From Epiperipatus broadwayi (lineage: Eukaryota > Onychophora > Udeonychophora > Euonychophora > Peripatidae), in the NCBI GenBank assembly GCA_028023455.1, contig JAQFVV010000186.1, positions 2,260,700 to 2,324,699 on the forward strand: a stretch of 64,000 nucleotides of DNA, read 5' to 3'. The notes beneath the pieces were generated by a model. That model searched no databases and was not told the DNA's origin. It saw only the letters and a list, made by a program, of their open reading frames with translations. The first letter of the stretch is position 1, and every line of letters starts with the position of its first letter. The position numbers and the translations under genes were made by a program. Shown here one piece after another: positions 12,059-22,671 of this stretch.

Positions 12059-13372
12059 TGATATTTTACCATATACCTGAAAAAGAGAGTCTATAGAATG
12101 ATGGGAGATGTGTGGTTAAAAATAGAGAAATTTTTTTTAGTAAAATTTTTTTTTTCAGTAAAAATTTTTTTTTTGTCTTACAAAATTTTCTTGGCCAAAC
12201 AGTCTTATTTTAGATGATGATGTTTAATATGATTTAATTTTTCATTGATGATGATAAAATGGGTACAGCCATAAAACAGCTTTTTTTTTTTTTTTTTTTA
12301 TCAATTTTGAAAATAGAGATGAATATCACAACTTAAGACAAAGGTGAAATAAATAATAGAATTTTTTTTGTGGAACATTAAAATGATTTATTGCCAGATA
12401 GGATAGGCATAGTAATAGTGATGAATTATGGAATAGTAGTCTCATGTGTGTTTGGGGAGTTCATTTTGTAAAAAGTCTATGATTTTAGAGGTTTGATTGG
12501 ATGGTTGATCGTTGGAGTTTGGTTGGTTAGATTGCAGTTTTGATGATGAGTGGAGAGTTTTGTCATTGCCTTGAGAATGCTATGTATTTCGTGTAACTTA
12601 TGAATGATCAAACCCATTCACTGCTCCAACCCAATTTATATGTTATCTTTATTTTATCATGAAGCAGTTAACAGCAGACCTGCCATGATACCAGCCTATA
12701 AGTCTCCAAGAGAGAGAGCACGGCATAGTTTTCCAATCAAGTTTATATGTTATTCTTATTTTATCATGAAGCAGTTAACAGTAGTCCTGCCATGATATCA
12801 GCCTATAAGTCTCCAAGAGAGAGAGCAAGGTTTCGTTTTTGTAGTCTATAATAAGCAGGGCATTCCTTGATACTTGCCACATAAGACTCCAAGAGAGAGA
12901 GCAAGGCATAGTTTATCTATTTTAGCCCCTAAGACTTAAAATACATCTTTTATTGCAACAGAGTTTGCTTCATTCAATCAAGGGTTGTGGTAGTTAATAG
13001 TGATCGAATTGGGATGATCTTCTGAGTGCTCGTGATGCATTGTGTGATTATAGTGCTGTGACTGAATTCTTTTATTTATCTCAAGATTGTGAACTGCTAG
13101 TCATTCTGTGGACTGTCAATATCTGTCGGATTTCTGGGAGAATGGATGAATGTATAATTTGGGCTATTACAGACAGACATGCACTATATAGATTATTGTT
13201 GTGTAGTTCATTAAATAAGGATATTAAAATTTTTTTGTTGTTGTATTTGTAAATGCATAATAAGGTGAAAATCAAATCAGTCAGTTGGTCAGAATAGGTG
13301 TCAGACAGGGAGAAGATGTGTGGATTTTTGATGGTCAGGGAAGTACAGATGGGATATATATAGTTTTATAAC
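12059..13372 (+). other. Long untranslated leader with tandem repeats
   Basis: Holds three AGTAAAA-plus-poly-T units (12128-12180) and a pure T run near 12280. At 12635-12915 there are about two and a half copies of a 107-bp direct repeat (shared TTTATCATGAAGCAGTTAAC and CTCCAAGAGAGAGAGCA). Frames here (12604-12795, 13040-13252) are products of the repeat or chance. It ends in TATATATAG shortly before the first ATG at 13373. The repeats could carry packaging or leader functions, which is inference only. Confidence 0.6.
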
Positions 13373-13789
13373 ATGAGTGAACTAAATTATAGTATGGAAG
13401 AGGTTATGGAAGAGGAAGGTGCCCCAATACCAGGAATCAGTGATCGTTTTCATACTGAAGAAGAGGATGGGGAGGTTTTCTTAAAAACACAAGAGGAAAG
13501 AGAGGAAGTAGAGGAAGATGCCTTTAATGTTAGTAGCAATAATACGGCCTCAAGTGTGGAAGTAGATGAGGAGTCAGAAGTGGGCCAGGCTCAAATAGCA
13601 AAGATGGCACCATCAGACATGGACATGATAATGCAGATGCTCAGAAGTATGAGAGAAGATAATAAGCACAATATAGAAAGTATGCTAGAAGATAATAGAA
13701 TCTGGAGAGAAAGTTTAAGAGATGATAAAAAAGGCATAGAAAGTGTAGAAAGTTTAAAAAAGAGGATAAGAGGAGTGAAGATGAATTAA
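13373..13789 (+). CDS. Gag-like acidic/coiled-coil ORF1
   Basis: 138 codons from ATG at 13373. The N-terminal third is strongly acidic (runs of Glu/Asp around residues 8-65). From residue about 83 it becomes helical and charged with a repeating motif: MREDNKHNIESMLEDNRIW, then ESLRDDKKGIESVES. Such Asp-Asn/Asp-Asp helical repeats are seen in the N-terminal Gag region of many arthropod Ty3-type elements. No zinc knuckle is present. It ends at a TAA about 30 bp after an A_AAA_AAG heptamer, beyond which the -1 frame continues open into ORF2. Either this is a programmed frameshift or the reading frame was broken by one base. Confidence 0.6.
   Translation: MSELNYSMEEVMEEEGAPIPGISDRFHTEEEDGEVFLKTQEEREEVEEDAFNVSSNNTASSVEVDEESEVGQAQIAKMAPSDMDMIMQMLRSMREDNKHNIESMLEDNRIWRESLRDDKKGIESVESLKKRIRGVKMN
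13756..13762 (+). promoter_or_regulatory. A_AAA_AAG slippery heptamer
   Basis: In the ORF1 frame the codons are TTA AAA AAG, which gives the heptamer A_AAA_AAG, a classic -1 slip site. The -1 frame is open across the junction and through ORF2 (to 15510). Both neighbours of the site keep similar helical, charged composition. A simple indel in the A run would look the same. Confidence 0.45.
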
Positions 13790-13839
13790 AAGAAAATATC
13801 AATAGCTCTGTTGAAAACAGCAGTAAAATTCCTATAGCT

Positions 13840-15510
13840 TTGGGAAATAAAATAGAGAAACATGGGAAAAGAGCCTCAATTCCTGGAGTTAATAATCTTT
13901 ATAAAGAAGAGGATGGAGAGGTTGTAATGGGATTAGAAGTTACTGTAAAAGTAAAGGGGATAGTAACAAGTACTGAAGAGTTTCAGATTCGAATAAAGAA
14001 GGAAGCACTATCAGGTATAAAATTGACCAGACTGATGAAAGATTGTATGTATCAAAACATACAAGAAGATTATAACAAATCCAAAAGAAATAAGGAAAGT
14101 CTGGAACAAAAGGTTTGTCGTTCTGTGAAAAGATGGATAGAAAGTCTAAGAGAGGATAGCAAAAAGAGTGCAGAAAGTATAATAGAAGGTAGTCAAAGAT
14201 TAGAAGATAATGCTGAAACCTCTTTAGAAGATAGAGCAGGAGAGATGGGTGAATATGTTAGACTTGTAAAACGGAAAGGTAGTCAGAGCTTACCAGTTTT
14301 AAAAGATAATCTGGATAGTCCGACCACTGATAATAAAGAAAATAATGTAAAGTTAGATACACTGATAGAGAATAGGCTCCAAGAAGTAGAAAGGCCAATA
14401 GTAGCCATAATACCAAATCTCCCAGTAAAGAAAGTAAATGAGATGATGACCAAAGAGCAGATTGGGATAGATCATGAAGTGAAAAGAAGGAAAAGAGAGT
14501 TGGAGGAAAAACTTCATGCATCCGATAAGATGATTGATTTAAGAGAGGCAATAAGGGAGATGAAACCAGTTATTTTAGAAAGAGAGCAAAAGTTTCAACA
14601 GTCTGTAGTTCTCAATCTAGTAACTAACCAGCATGTGTGGTTTCAAAAATCTGTCTTCTTAAATAGATTGGAGATACCTTATATATGGTATAGAGAGGCA
14701 ATCTCTCTGAAAAATGTAAATGTCCAAATCTCTCTGAAAAATTCAACTGCTCTGGAAAAGTCAAAAATAAGTTATATCTGGTACAGAGAGGCAATCTCTC
14801 TGAAAAATGTAAATGTCCAGTGTGTATCAGACAGAGAATCAATCTCTCTGAAAAATTTAAATGCTCTGTTAAATTTAAGTGTGCCTTATATTTGGTACAA
14901 AGAGTCAACCTTTTTAGAGAGTTTAAAAATAAATTATACATGGCACAGAGAATCAACCTCTCTGGAAGATGTAATGAATTATATCTGGTACAGAGAGTCA
15001 ATCTCTCTGAAGAGTTTAAATGTCCATTATATATGGTACAGAGAACCTATCTCTCTGAAAAATGTAAATGCCCAACAGAACAACTCCGAAAAATTAAATG
15101 CTCTGGAAAATTTAAATGTGCCTTATATATGGTACAAAGAGTCAACCTTTCTAGAAAATTTAAAAATAAATTATACATGGCCCAGAGAATCAATCTCTCT
15201 GGAAGATGATATCTGGTACAGAACAATTTACTTAAAGATGACTTATATATGGTACAGAGAGTCAATCTTTCTGGAAAGTTTAAAAATAAAGTATGTATGG
15301 TATAGAGAGTCAATCTCTCTGAAAAACTTCAAGGCATATTACATATGGTACCAAGAGTCCATATTTCTAAATGGAGTCTGTAATAGGAGGTTATATAAAA
15401 TAAATCCTCCAGATATGTTTTATAAATATCCAGTCAAGATGAAAAATGGAAATATTAAAAAGGGACTGGATGTACAGGTGCATTTTTATGCAGACCACAA
15501 TATGGTTTGA
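13840..15510 (+). CDS. ORF2: helical Gag-like part plus WYRE repeat domain
   Basis: Open for 556 codons from 13840 (a TTG, not an ATG). The frame is also open upstream back to the heptamer at 13756, so it is best seen as the downstream part of ORF1 rather than a separate start. Residues 1-260 are charged and helical, with SLREDSKKSAESIIEGSQRL, a relative of the ORF1 repeats. Residues about 280-515 are an irregular tandem array with consensus YIWYRESISLKNLNV, about 12 units of about 16 residues. Variants are YKEST, YTWHRE and SLED. The tail (residues 515-556) is basic. No protease, RT, RNase H or integrase core motif is present. Aromatic-basic repeats of this kind are unknown to me in Gag. Function undetermined. 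Confidence 0.6.
   Translation: MGNKIEKHGKRASIPGVNNLYKEEDGEVVMGLEVTVKVKGIVTSTEEFQIRIKKEALSGIKLTRLMKDCMYQNIQEDYNKSKRNKESLEQKVCRSVKRWIESLREDSKKSAESIIEGSQRLEDNAETSLEDRAGEMGEYVRLVKRKGSQSLPVLKDNLDSPTTDNKENNVKLDTLIENRLQEVERPIVAIIPNLPVKKVNEMMTKEQIGIDHEVKRRKRELEEKLHASDKMIDLREAIREMKPVILEREQKFQQSVVLNLVTNQHVWFQKSVFLNRLEIPYIWYREAISLKNVNVQISLKNSTALEKSKISYIWYREAISLKNVNVQCVSDRESISLKNLNALLNLSVPYIWYKESTFLESLKINYTWHRESTSLEDVMNYIWYRESISLKSLNVHYIWYREPISLKNVNAQQNNSEKLNALENLNVPYIWYKESTFLENLKINYTWPRESISLEDDIWYRTIYLKMTYIWYRESIFLESLKIKYVWYRESISLKNFKAYYIWYQESIFLNGVCNRRLYKINPPDMFYKYPVKMKNGNIKKGLDVQVHFYADHNMV
14670..15378 (+). repeat. Coding minisatellite, about 48-bp units
   Basis: About a dozen imperfect units, each containing TATATGGTACAGAGAGTCAA followed by TCTCTCTGAAAAATTTAAATG. 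Most units keep a length that is a multiple of three, so the main frame stays open. Some units have been cut or joined (for example near 15220). The unit also lacks stops in a second plus-strand frame (14820-15209) and in a minus-strand frame (14624-15001 and 15047-15313), which makes those frames look like genes. The main frame is the one continuous with ORF2. Confidence 0.85.
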
Positions 15511-15634
15511 AAAGAAAAAGCCATTCCAAATTACCAAGAAAATAGGAGAGAATGCCTTTATGCTTGCTGCTCTTGATGGGAATAAGGGAACCTATAATGC
15601 TAGGAGTTTGATCCCTTATACTTCAGCAGAATAG
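15446..15634 (+). pseudogene. Integrase C-terminal (GPY/F-like) remnant
   Basis: A short frame just before the polypurine tract contains KPFQITKKIGENAFMLAAL and then GTYNARSLIPY, very like the end of Ty3-type integrases (GPF-x-I-x-K-x-I-GENAF-x-L) where pol ends near the 3' LTR. It overlaps the end of ORF2 in another frame and lacks the HHCC and DDE parts. It shows that the element descends from a full gag-pol retrotransposon by internal loss. Confidence 0.5.
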
Positions 15635-15808
15635 CCTGGCAAAGATCTCCAAATAAATTACTTTTAGGTTTTCTAATGAAAAATATATTTACCAGTAGTT
15701 AATTTTTTTTTTATATATATATTATAAGTGTTTATTATTATTAGTGTATTTATTAGTTAGGATTTTTTTTTAAAATATAGTTAAAACAAAAGTGCTGATG
15801 ATTTTATC

Positions 15809-15824
15809 CGAAGGGGGAGAAAGT
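15809..15824 (+). other. Polypurine tract
   Basis: CGAAGGGGGAGAAAG directly abuts the 3' LTR start. A GGGGGAGA core is the usual plus-strand primer in Ty3-type elements. Confidence 0.85.
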
Positions 15825-18800
15825 TGTGCCATTACAATTTGGTCACTAGCCAAATTTATAGTAATGTGCATGTAGAAAAGGTAAAACAAAATCATCATCA
15901 CAATTTTATATAACCATAAAGGAAGCTGTAGGGCATCCAAGTTCAAACCCTACAAGGTCCAGTTCTAAAAGCTTTAAACAGAGAAAGAATGGGTCAACAA
16001 TTACATGCTTTACTTGTTTGTGTGTTGATAGAAAGGTAATACACACATTTAAACTATTTAATATTTAATTTTTCTTTAAAAAGCAAAGTTATAATGCATA
16101 CATATAGGCAATGTATGTGTAAATTATTTAATTGTTTTATATTTCAAATATTAAACATTTTAACTTTCTTTAAAACTAACCTATGCTTGATCAATTCTAA
16201 TATTTTATTCTATACTTTTATTTTGCTTTTCTTTAATTATAATTGGGATTTAAAAGTTACAGATTTAATTAAATAATTGGGTTATAATTACTAAGCTAGC
16301 AATTATAGTATTTAAGGTTAGTTTATGAATGATTTGAAAGAATGAAGGATGTGTGTACATTACATACAAAAATTTACATTTCCTAAATATTGAAAGAAAA
16401 GGAAGTATTAAATCTGTCAAATTATTTTTTTTGTACAATTTTTTGTTAAAAGAGGAAATCTGTTTAATCAGATATCGATCTTTGTAGCAATTTTTTTTTG
16501 TAAATGATTGTTTCACTTTGGAAGCTTATAATGGGTCAGAGCTCTAATTTTTGAAATTGTCTTATCTCAAGATCTAAAGAAGGAAGCTCAAAGATTTGAA
16601 GTGTTACCTGGATGTTAAAAGAAAAAAAGAAAAAGAAAAGAAAGGAAATAAGGATTGAGTCTATTTTTTTTTTTAAACAAAAGTGTCTGGAAAAAGGATT
16701 AAACTTTTCAGTTGAAAAATAATATAGTTGAAAATAAATTAGAGATCTAATTAAAACAAATTTGTCCAAAAATAGCAAGTGATGCTATCTCTGATTGGTT
16801 AAGTTAGCTAAAAATTGGATATAAAAAGCTGTCTTGAATTATTATTAAGATTATTGTGATTGATTCAGATTATTAAACTATCAAATTGAATGCTGAAAAT
16901 ATAAGAAATGGCTTGCTAGAAAAATTATATGTATGTCCCATTTGCTGGACCATCTGGGGAAGCTGCACATCACATAGGAAAGAAAAGATGTTGTGTCTAA
17001 AATAATATTCTACACCTTTCAACTGACCAGAGAAATAAGATGTTTTTAATAGAAGGAAGAAAGCATTCACCTGCATTCAAAGAAGATGAATTAATCTACT
17101 GATAAATATTAATCATCAAGTCCAATTAATTGTTACAACAACTGATTTTAAACTCAAGAAAATTTACAAATGTGAAAACAACTGCTGTATTTCATCCACA
17201 TGCTTGACAGGAAGAGAAGAAAAATTAATATAATGATTTCCAAATTATCCACTAAAGCAAATAACCTCAATAGAGTCACCATCATCAAATAGTTATACAC
17301 CTCAAGAAAGAGATTGTTCCCAGTAAAACGGAAATGGTAGCTGCAGAAATATAAACATTATACAAGACAAGTTTGAACCCTTGGAAATTCGCCACAAACA
17401 AAAGATCGGTAATATGACTTTTTATATCTATTTTCTTTATGATATCAGTCTTAATAAACATTTTAGCAATAAAGTGGTATATTTTATTTAAAGAACTTTT
17501 AAAGACTATTCAGATCGATTAAAACAAGAATGTCTTACTAAAAATAACTTTGAGCTTCATAAATGACCTTGAATGTATGAAAATTATTTGTTTATTAATT
17601 TTACAATATTAATGTGTAAAACAATTTTTTTTTATGGTATTATGATTTTAGTTTTAACTAATATATTATTATTTTGGTTTTAAATAATATTTTGTTATCA
17701 TGGGATAAAACACGCACATACATAATGATATTTTATATGTGTATAATTGTGAGTGAATGTGAAATAATGAGTAGTATTAGAATATTAGATTATTTTGTTT
17801 CAAGTTAAGTATAGCATTTCAGAGGTAGAAGAGAGGGGGGAGAAAATAATTTAAAACTCTTTTCTAAAACTTGCTCTTTCAATTTTACTAACATTTTTTT
17901 TTTACATTCTATTTACATGTTGGATTTTTAAAGTATGTGTGCTAATGAGCAGATAATATTTTTTGTCTTGAAATACTTTTCATGGTCAATGTGACGTCCA
18001 ACTTAATACAAAATACATTTGAAGGGAAAGGGGGAAGAACTTAAAATTAATCTGAGGATTGTTATATAATCAATTATTATTATTATTATTCATGTCAATT
18101 TTCATATTTATCTAGAAATTTTTATGTATATGTTAGAAATGTAGTAATAAATATTAGTTTGTTTTATTAAACGAGGCGTATATATTTCATTAAGTGTAGT
18201 CTTTGTTAAGTGTGATTATTCATCATCATCAATGGTTGAATATTAGTTATTTAAGATATAAGTAAATATGCTAAAATTAAGCAATAATTATGAATTTCTT
18301 TATAAAAATTAGTTTTATGTTTAGGCTTAGTCCTAGAGCTGTAGTTGAAACCCTTGTCATTATCGTTATTATTATCATCATCATCATCGTCATCAACGTT
18401 TTAATTAATGAGCTGTTTAACTGTTTAAAGGCCATAAATAAATATTGATTTTATAATATTTAGTGATTTCTTAGTATTATTATAACCACATCCCATCATC
18501 TATTTCATGCAAGGATGAGTGAATTGCCATCCTAAATTAGTTATATATAATCTGAGCTAGTAAACTTATAAAACTATTGAAACACATTTGTTATGCTAAG
18601 ATCTGAGAAATGATTTATGTCTAATATACTCCACTTTGGTTTAAAGATGTTTTACTTTTACCTAAATATTAGTGCTTATAGTGATATGGCTCAAAAAGCA
18701 AAATCTTCCATTTTATTATAAATAAAGTACCAAGAAGGGATTCAAACCCGGTACATGTGAAAGGTTATCAGATATAACCGTGTCTAGATTCAGATAATCT

Positions 18801-19078
18801 AGTGGCGCCCTGCTAGACCATATTCACTTAGTATTTGTTTAAACATGCACTTAACATCAAACCAAGAAATGAAAGTGGATAAAACCTACTGCCTGTATAC
18901 CTGAGTTATATTTTATTGAATTACTAGTGTACTCACTTCACGTGATTTCATAATACATTGCTATAATAATTTGCTTATAATAATTCTTGATAGTGTTATA
19001 TTTTGAACCTTTACTTATGATCATTCTATGGACTACTCAGGTATGGTATCTTTTTTTTGATTCATTTATTAAGTTACA
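15825..19078 (+). repeat. 3' LTR of the giant-LTR element
   Basis: Direct copy of 8792-12038, with scattered substitutions (for example a T/C change in the TGTAGGGC region), a small deletion near 17980 and a diverged patch at about 19017-19060. Frames on either strand inside it (16094-16276, 16265-16516, 16536-16778, 16873-17076) have no support as genes. Confidence 0.92.
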
Positions 19079-20145
19079 ATATATATGCATCAAATCAATA
19101 TTATTTAATTTTTAAGAAATATATGCATATATATGTCAATTATTAACTGGAAGCTATGTAAAATCTGTATGATAATATATATCATTTAAACAAACTATTC
19201 TGTTTATTTCTACAAATAAAAATTTATACAGTAACATTTTTGTTATTTACAGATATAACCCCCAATATTATAAACAAAAACATTCTGTAGTTAACCATTT
19301 ATATACTTTCCAAATGCAGCACACTAAACTGTACTGATTTTCAGTTGCAAATTTAGAGTTAAAAGTGCAAGAGTAAATATTATTATCTAAGTAATAGGAT
19401 AATTTTTACTCTTTATTACCTTAATAACTACTTAAAAATGGCCAAACTCATTGTTTCACTTTAATTTACTTCAACTCATGACTGGTGAAATATTTTAAAA
19501 TGTCATAAAATTTAAATACAAAAAATTTTTCTTTAAATAAATTCCCATGTGGTTATCTAGATTGCATGTCATAAAACTACACTAGTGAATTATATTAGAA
19601 TAAACTTCATGTTATTAATAAATCCCTCAAATTAACAGTCAATGGTTGTAAACAATAATAAAAAATACTTTTTCAAAAGAAACCTTTAATGAACTTTATT
19701 TTGGGTTGTATTCCTTCATTGTTATATAAAATACCACTGTATATGTTAAGATGGCAAACATCGTTATTCCAACTAATAGTCATCATCCAAAATAACATTG
19801 TCAATAACTAATTGCCAACAAATATAAATGGAACATGAAAGACGGCATAGAATAAAACAAGTAATTATGTTACATAACCAGCATTGAAATTGAATAATCA
19901 ATAATCTCTTGTGACTACATATAAAAATTCAATATGAAAATGAAGGATAATTATCTATCAATTCCAAACTTAGGGCATAATGTAATATGAAGGAAATCAT
20001 CTCCATACACACACAGTTAAATTCTAAAGAATATAATATGCTGAAAGCCTTATATAGGTTCATCATCAATGATTTCTATGGTACAATGGGTATGCATATT
20101 ATAAACTAATTTCTAATCTGATAAATAAAGTGCAATGAAAGGGGT
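19079..20145. other. AT-rich sequence, possible 3' UTR on the minus strand
   Basis: No open frame of note. If the terminal-exon candidate at 20146-20223 is real, the right part is its 3' untranslated region. A minus-strand AATAAA exists near 19694. Confidence 0.4.
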
Positions 20146-20223
20146 TTAAAGATCCAAATAATTATCTGGATATCCAAACAGTAACCATAACTTTTCGTAA
20201 ACTTGTTCAGGATCACAAAGATC
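20146..20223 (-). CDS. Candidate terminal exon, minus strand
   Basis: On the minus strand a pyrimidine-rich tract (ATATTTTCCCTTTTTCAG) is followed 11 bases later by a second AG (CCCTAG). From there 25 codons run to a TAA at 20146-20148, with the protein-like end YEKLWLLFGYPDNYLDL preceded by DLCDPEQV. Use of the first AG would put this frame behind a stop, and a different, more hydrophobic frame would be read instead. Entering phase is 0, which suits exon candidates at 42208-42243 and 42801-42848. Family not recognised. A Merlin element lies immediately upstream in the presumed intron. Confidence 0.4.
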   Translation of the reverse strand, partial: DLCDPEQVYEKLWLLFGYPDNYLDL

Positions 20224-20358
20224 CTAGGGACTTCCTGAAAAAGGGAAAATATAAATATATTTAATCTACTTTAAATAGTTTTACTTGGCTCATTTACAAA
20301 TCTTTTAAAACACCATGTTATGGTTATATCAAATCAGCATACTGTCAATTCATAGAAG

Positions 20359-20465
20359 AAAAAAAAAAAAAAAAAAAAAAAATAAAAAATTTTAAAACTT
20401 AAATTTTAAAAAAAAAAAATTTTTTTTTTAAAAAAAAATTTTTTATTTTTTTTTTTTTATTTTAA
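20359..20465. repeat. A-run/T-run low-complexity patch
   Basis: Alternating homopolymer runs of A and T that can fold on themselves, directly left of the Merlin terminus. May include assembly or sequencing error. Confidence 0.7.
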
Positions 20466-20476
20466 CTATCCCCCCC

Positions 20477-21641
20477 AGGCGACACGGTACCATCAACAAC
20501 CGGTCAGAAACCTGCAAGTGATAAAAAAATTTTTCAAAAGGTGTCTGAAAATCGTCAACTAAAAAGCCCAAGGCTACACATATCAAAAGTAAAAAATAAA
20601 TTTATATCAAAAAGTGCATGAAAATAGACAACTAAAAAAGCCCAAGGCTACACATATCAAAATGCTAAAAATCGGCAAGTAAAAAATAAATTTATATCAA
20701 AAAGTGCTGAAAATTGACAAGTAAAAAATAAATGCCTGACGCTGTATATATTCAAGAAATATTGCAAAAGTCCAAATTTAAAAAAAAACAACACTCAAAA
20801 TGCTATAAAATTTAAAATTAATATATATATATATAGCTGAAAAATTAAAAAAAAAAAAAATAGCTGAAAATACGTTAAACCCCCCCCCTCCCACAAGCAA
20901 TAATTATCCACTTAAATTGACAAGTAAAAATGCCTGACGCTGTATATATTCAAGAAATATTGCGAAAGTCCAAATTTTTTTAAAAAAAACAATCATAATG
21001 CTATAAAATTTAAAATTAAAATATATATATATATAGCTGAAAATGAAAAGCAATATACAAGAAACCATTAACAATGGTGGAAGGCAGGAAATGCAAAAAC
21101 AGAATTTCATCAAATTATTTATTAAGCTTCCAATTTGCATTTATCTGCAATGCATTCAAAAGCAATTATTTGGTCTCTGCTTTAAAATTATGGCATTATC
21201 ATTTAAATTCATCAAGCAGTACATAAAAAATAATTATCAACGTAAAATATACCCCTACCACACAAAATAACTGAAATTCACAATTTACGTCTTAGGTGTA
21301 ATACTTAAAAAATAAACGATTATAAACATTATCAAATCATTTAAATTCATCAATATTTTAAAAAAAAGCAATATACAAAAAATAATTACCAATGTCTTTC
21401 CAGAAATTTCAATGATTGCACTGTTTTCGTTTCAAGAAATTATTTTTCAAGCTGGTCCAGAAAAGCTATGACTTCACATTTTGAAGATACAAAGATGACG
21501 TGTAATAGAAAAATTATTTGCAGCATAACATTTTGAAGATACAAAGCTTTCGTGAAATAGAAAAATTATTTGCAGCATAAAAATCCATTAGCTATCAAAT
21601 AATAAAACGAATTAAATATCCATTATCTTTTACAACTTTTT
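20477..21641 (+). repeat. Left inverted arm of Merlin
   Basis: Reverse complement of 23280-24449. Within the arm there is a further direct repetition: the units with 'AAAGCCCAAGGCTACACATATC' and 'GCCTGACGCTGTATATATTC' each occur twice. The frame 21043-21270 and its partner 23654-23881 are the same arm sequence read twice, not genes. Confidence 0.9.
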
Positions 21642-21812
21642 TTTTAAAATTATAACATTTCCCATTTAGCTTAGTAGGCACTTGACTGTTTTCAACATAA
21701 AAATCCATTAAAAAGGTTATTATTAAATTTAGAATTCACATTTTTAGAGAACAGAAGATTAAAAAATGGTGGTTATTTGGGTTAGCATATTATAATGTAG
21801 AAAGTATAAAAT

Positions 21813-22671
21813 TTAGATCGATGGAATCTTAATAGCTTGCAAAATCGCATCAAATAGATTTTCATCATGATGCAGTCTTCGCCACATGAATTCGCTTAAG
21901 TATGAATCCAAATGATGTCGAGTGGTTCCCCTCTCTCGTTTATTGTGCCATTTCAAAAGTCCCCAAAGTCTTTCTACATTCTGAGTATGTGCTCCTGTAG
22001 TGGGATCAACAAAATTGTATGAATGGTTTACTTTTAAATGCTGGTAACCTGCAGCATTCAATTCCTCGGTTTTGTAGGCTTTCTAACAATCAGAATATAT
22101 GGAGGATCCTGGTGCTACATGTTCTTTAATGGCATCCAGAAGAACAGATGCTGTTCAACCAGGAATAGTAACAATAAAACACTCTTTGGTTTCCCTACAT
22201 AAACCACCAAATAACCATTGCTGTGGAAGAATTCTACCCTGCTGGTTTTTGCGTCTAGTAAATAAAGTTTCGTCTACCTCTACAATTTTCCCTGGGCCTC
22301 CAATTTTGCAGGATGGGTGAGATAGCAGACTTTCTTTACAGGCTTCTCTCAAATATTGCTTCCATGCAACGACAGTCTTGTTGTTCAAATCCATATCCAG
22401 ATTTGATGGTCAATTGGTCTGCACTCCAGTAGTAAATCAGTCGGATGGCTGTAACAAATGACAATTTGCAGCCTTCAAACCAGGTTCCTTTCCGAAGTGC
22501 TATGGAACGTTGACAAGCAGAAATGTTGCACTTCCATTGTGCCCTTGGTCTAACATAAAGTTTCATTTGATGCCCATTCACACATACTTTTTGAATAGGC
22601 AGAACACTTTTATTTTGAAGGAACTCCACTGCTTCATATTCTGTTTTAGGAAGATCCCAAATTTTGTTCAT
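21813..22671 (-). pseudogene. Merlin (IS1595-type) transposase pseudogene
   Basis: Starts MNKIWDLPKTEYEAVEFLQN at 22671. Cysteines and histidine around residues 30-55 (VCVNGHQMKL and WKCNISACQ) resemble the zinc-ribbon of IS1595-type proteins. The first catalytic Asp is in KIVEVDETLFTRRKNQQGR, the second in SIYSDC, and the acidic third position in HTQNVERLWGLLKWHN. Damage: one frameshift near 22390-22400, a TGA at 22155-22157 after VTIPG, and a TAG at 22084-22086 immediately after SDC, where family members usually have Trp. It therefore cannot give an active enzyme, although the motifs are otherwise well kept. Confidence 0.88.

Larger units (their letters stand above)
8792..19078 (+). mobile_element. 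10.3-kb LTR retrotransposon derivative with giant LTRs
   Basis: Two direct repeats of about 3.25 kb (8792-12038 and 15825-19078) enclose about 3.8 kb. Both start TGTGCC and end in TTACA. A Lys-type primer-binding site sits one base after the 5' LTR and a GGGGGAGA polypurine tract sits directly before the 3' LTR, so the LTR interpretation is firm. A 4-bp ATAT (or 5-bp TATAT) target duplication fits both ends, although the AT context makes it weak. The LTRs differ at roughly one base per hundred by eye, so insertion is fairly recent. The interior codes for a Gag-like coiled coil, a WYRE-repeat protein and an integrase-like tail. There is no protease, RT or RNase H, so it must be mobilised by a partner. 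Confidence 0.9.

Noticed and set aside
14820-15209. Second plus-strand frame of 129 codons over the repeat array
   Set aside because: Same array read one base off (LYLVQR..NLSEEF type). It does not extend beyond the array, whereas the main frame does.
14258-15313. Minus-strand frames of 97, 125 and 88 codons
   Set aside because: They are antisense readings of ORF2 and its 48-bp repeat array. The repeat unit lacks stops in several frames.
8792-19078. Segmental tandem duplication instead of LTRs
   Set aside because: A primer-binding site after the first copy and a polypurine tract before the second, with TG..CA ends, are what an LTR element predicts.
20460-20480. 8-9 bp target duplication of Merlin
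   Set aside because: The C run at the left and the GTCGCC palindrome at the right give no convincing matching pair.
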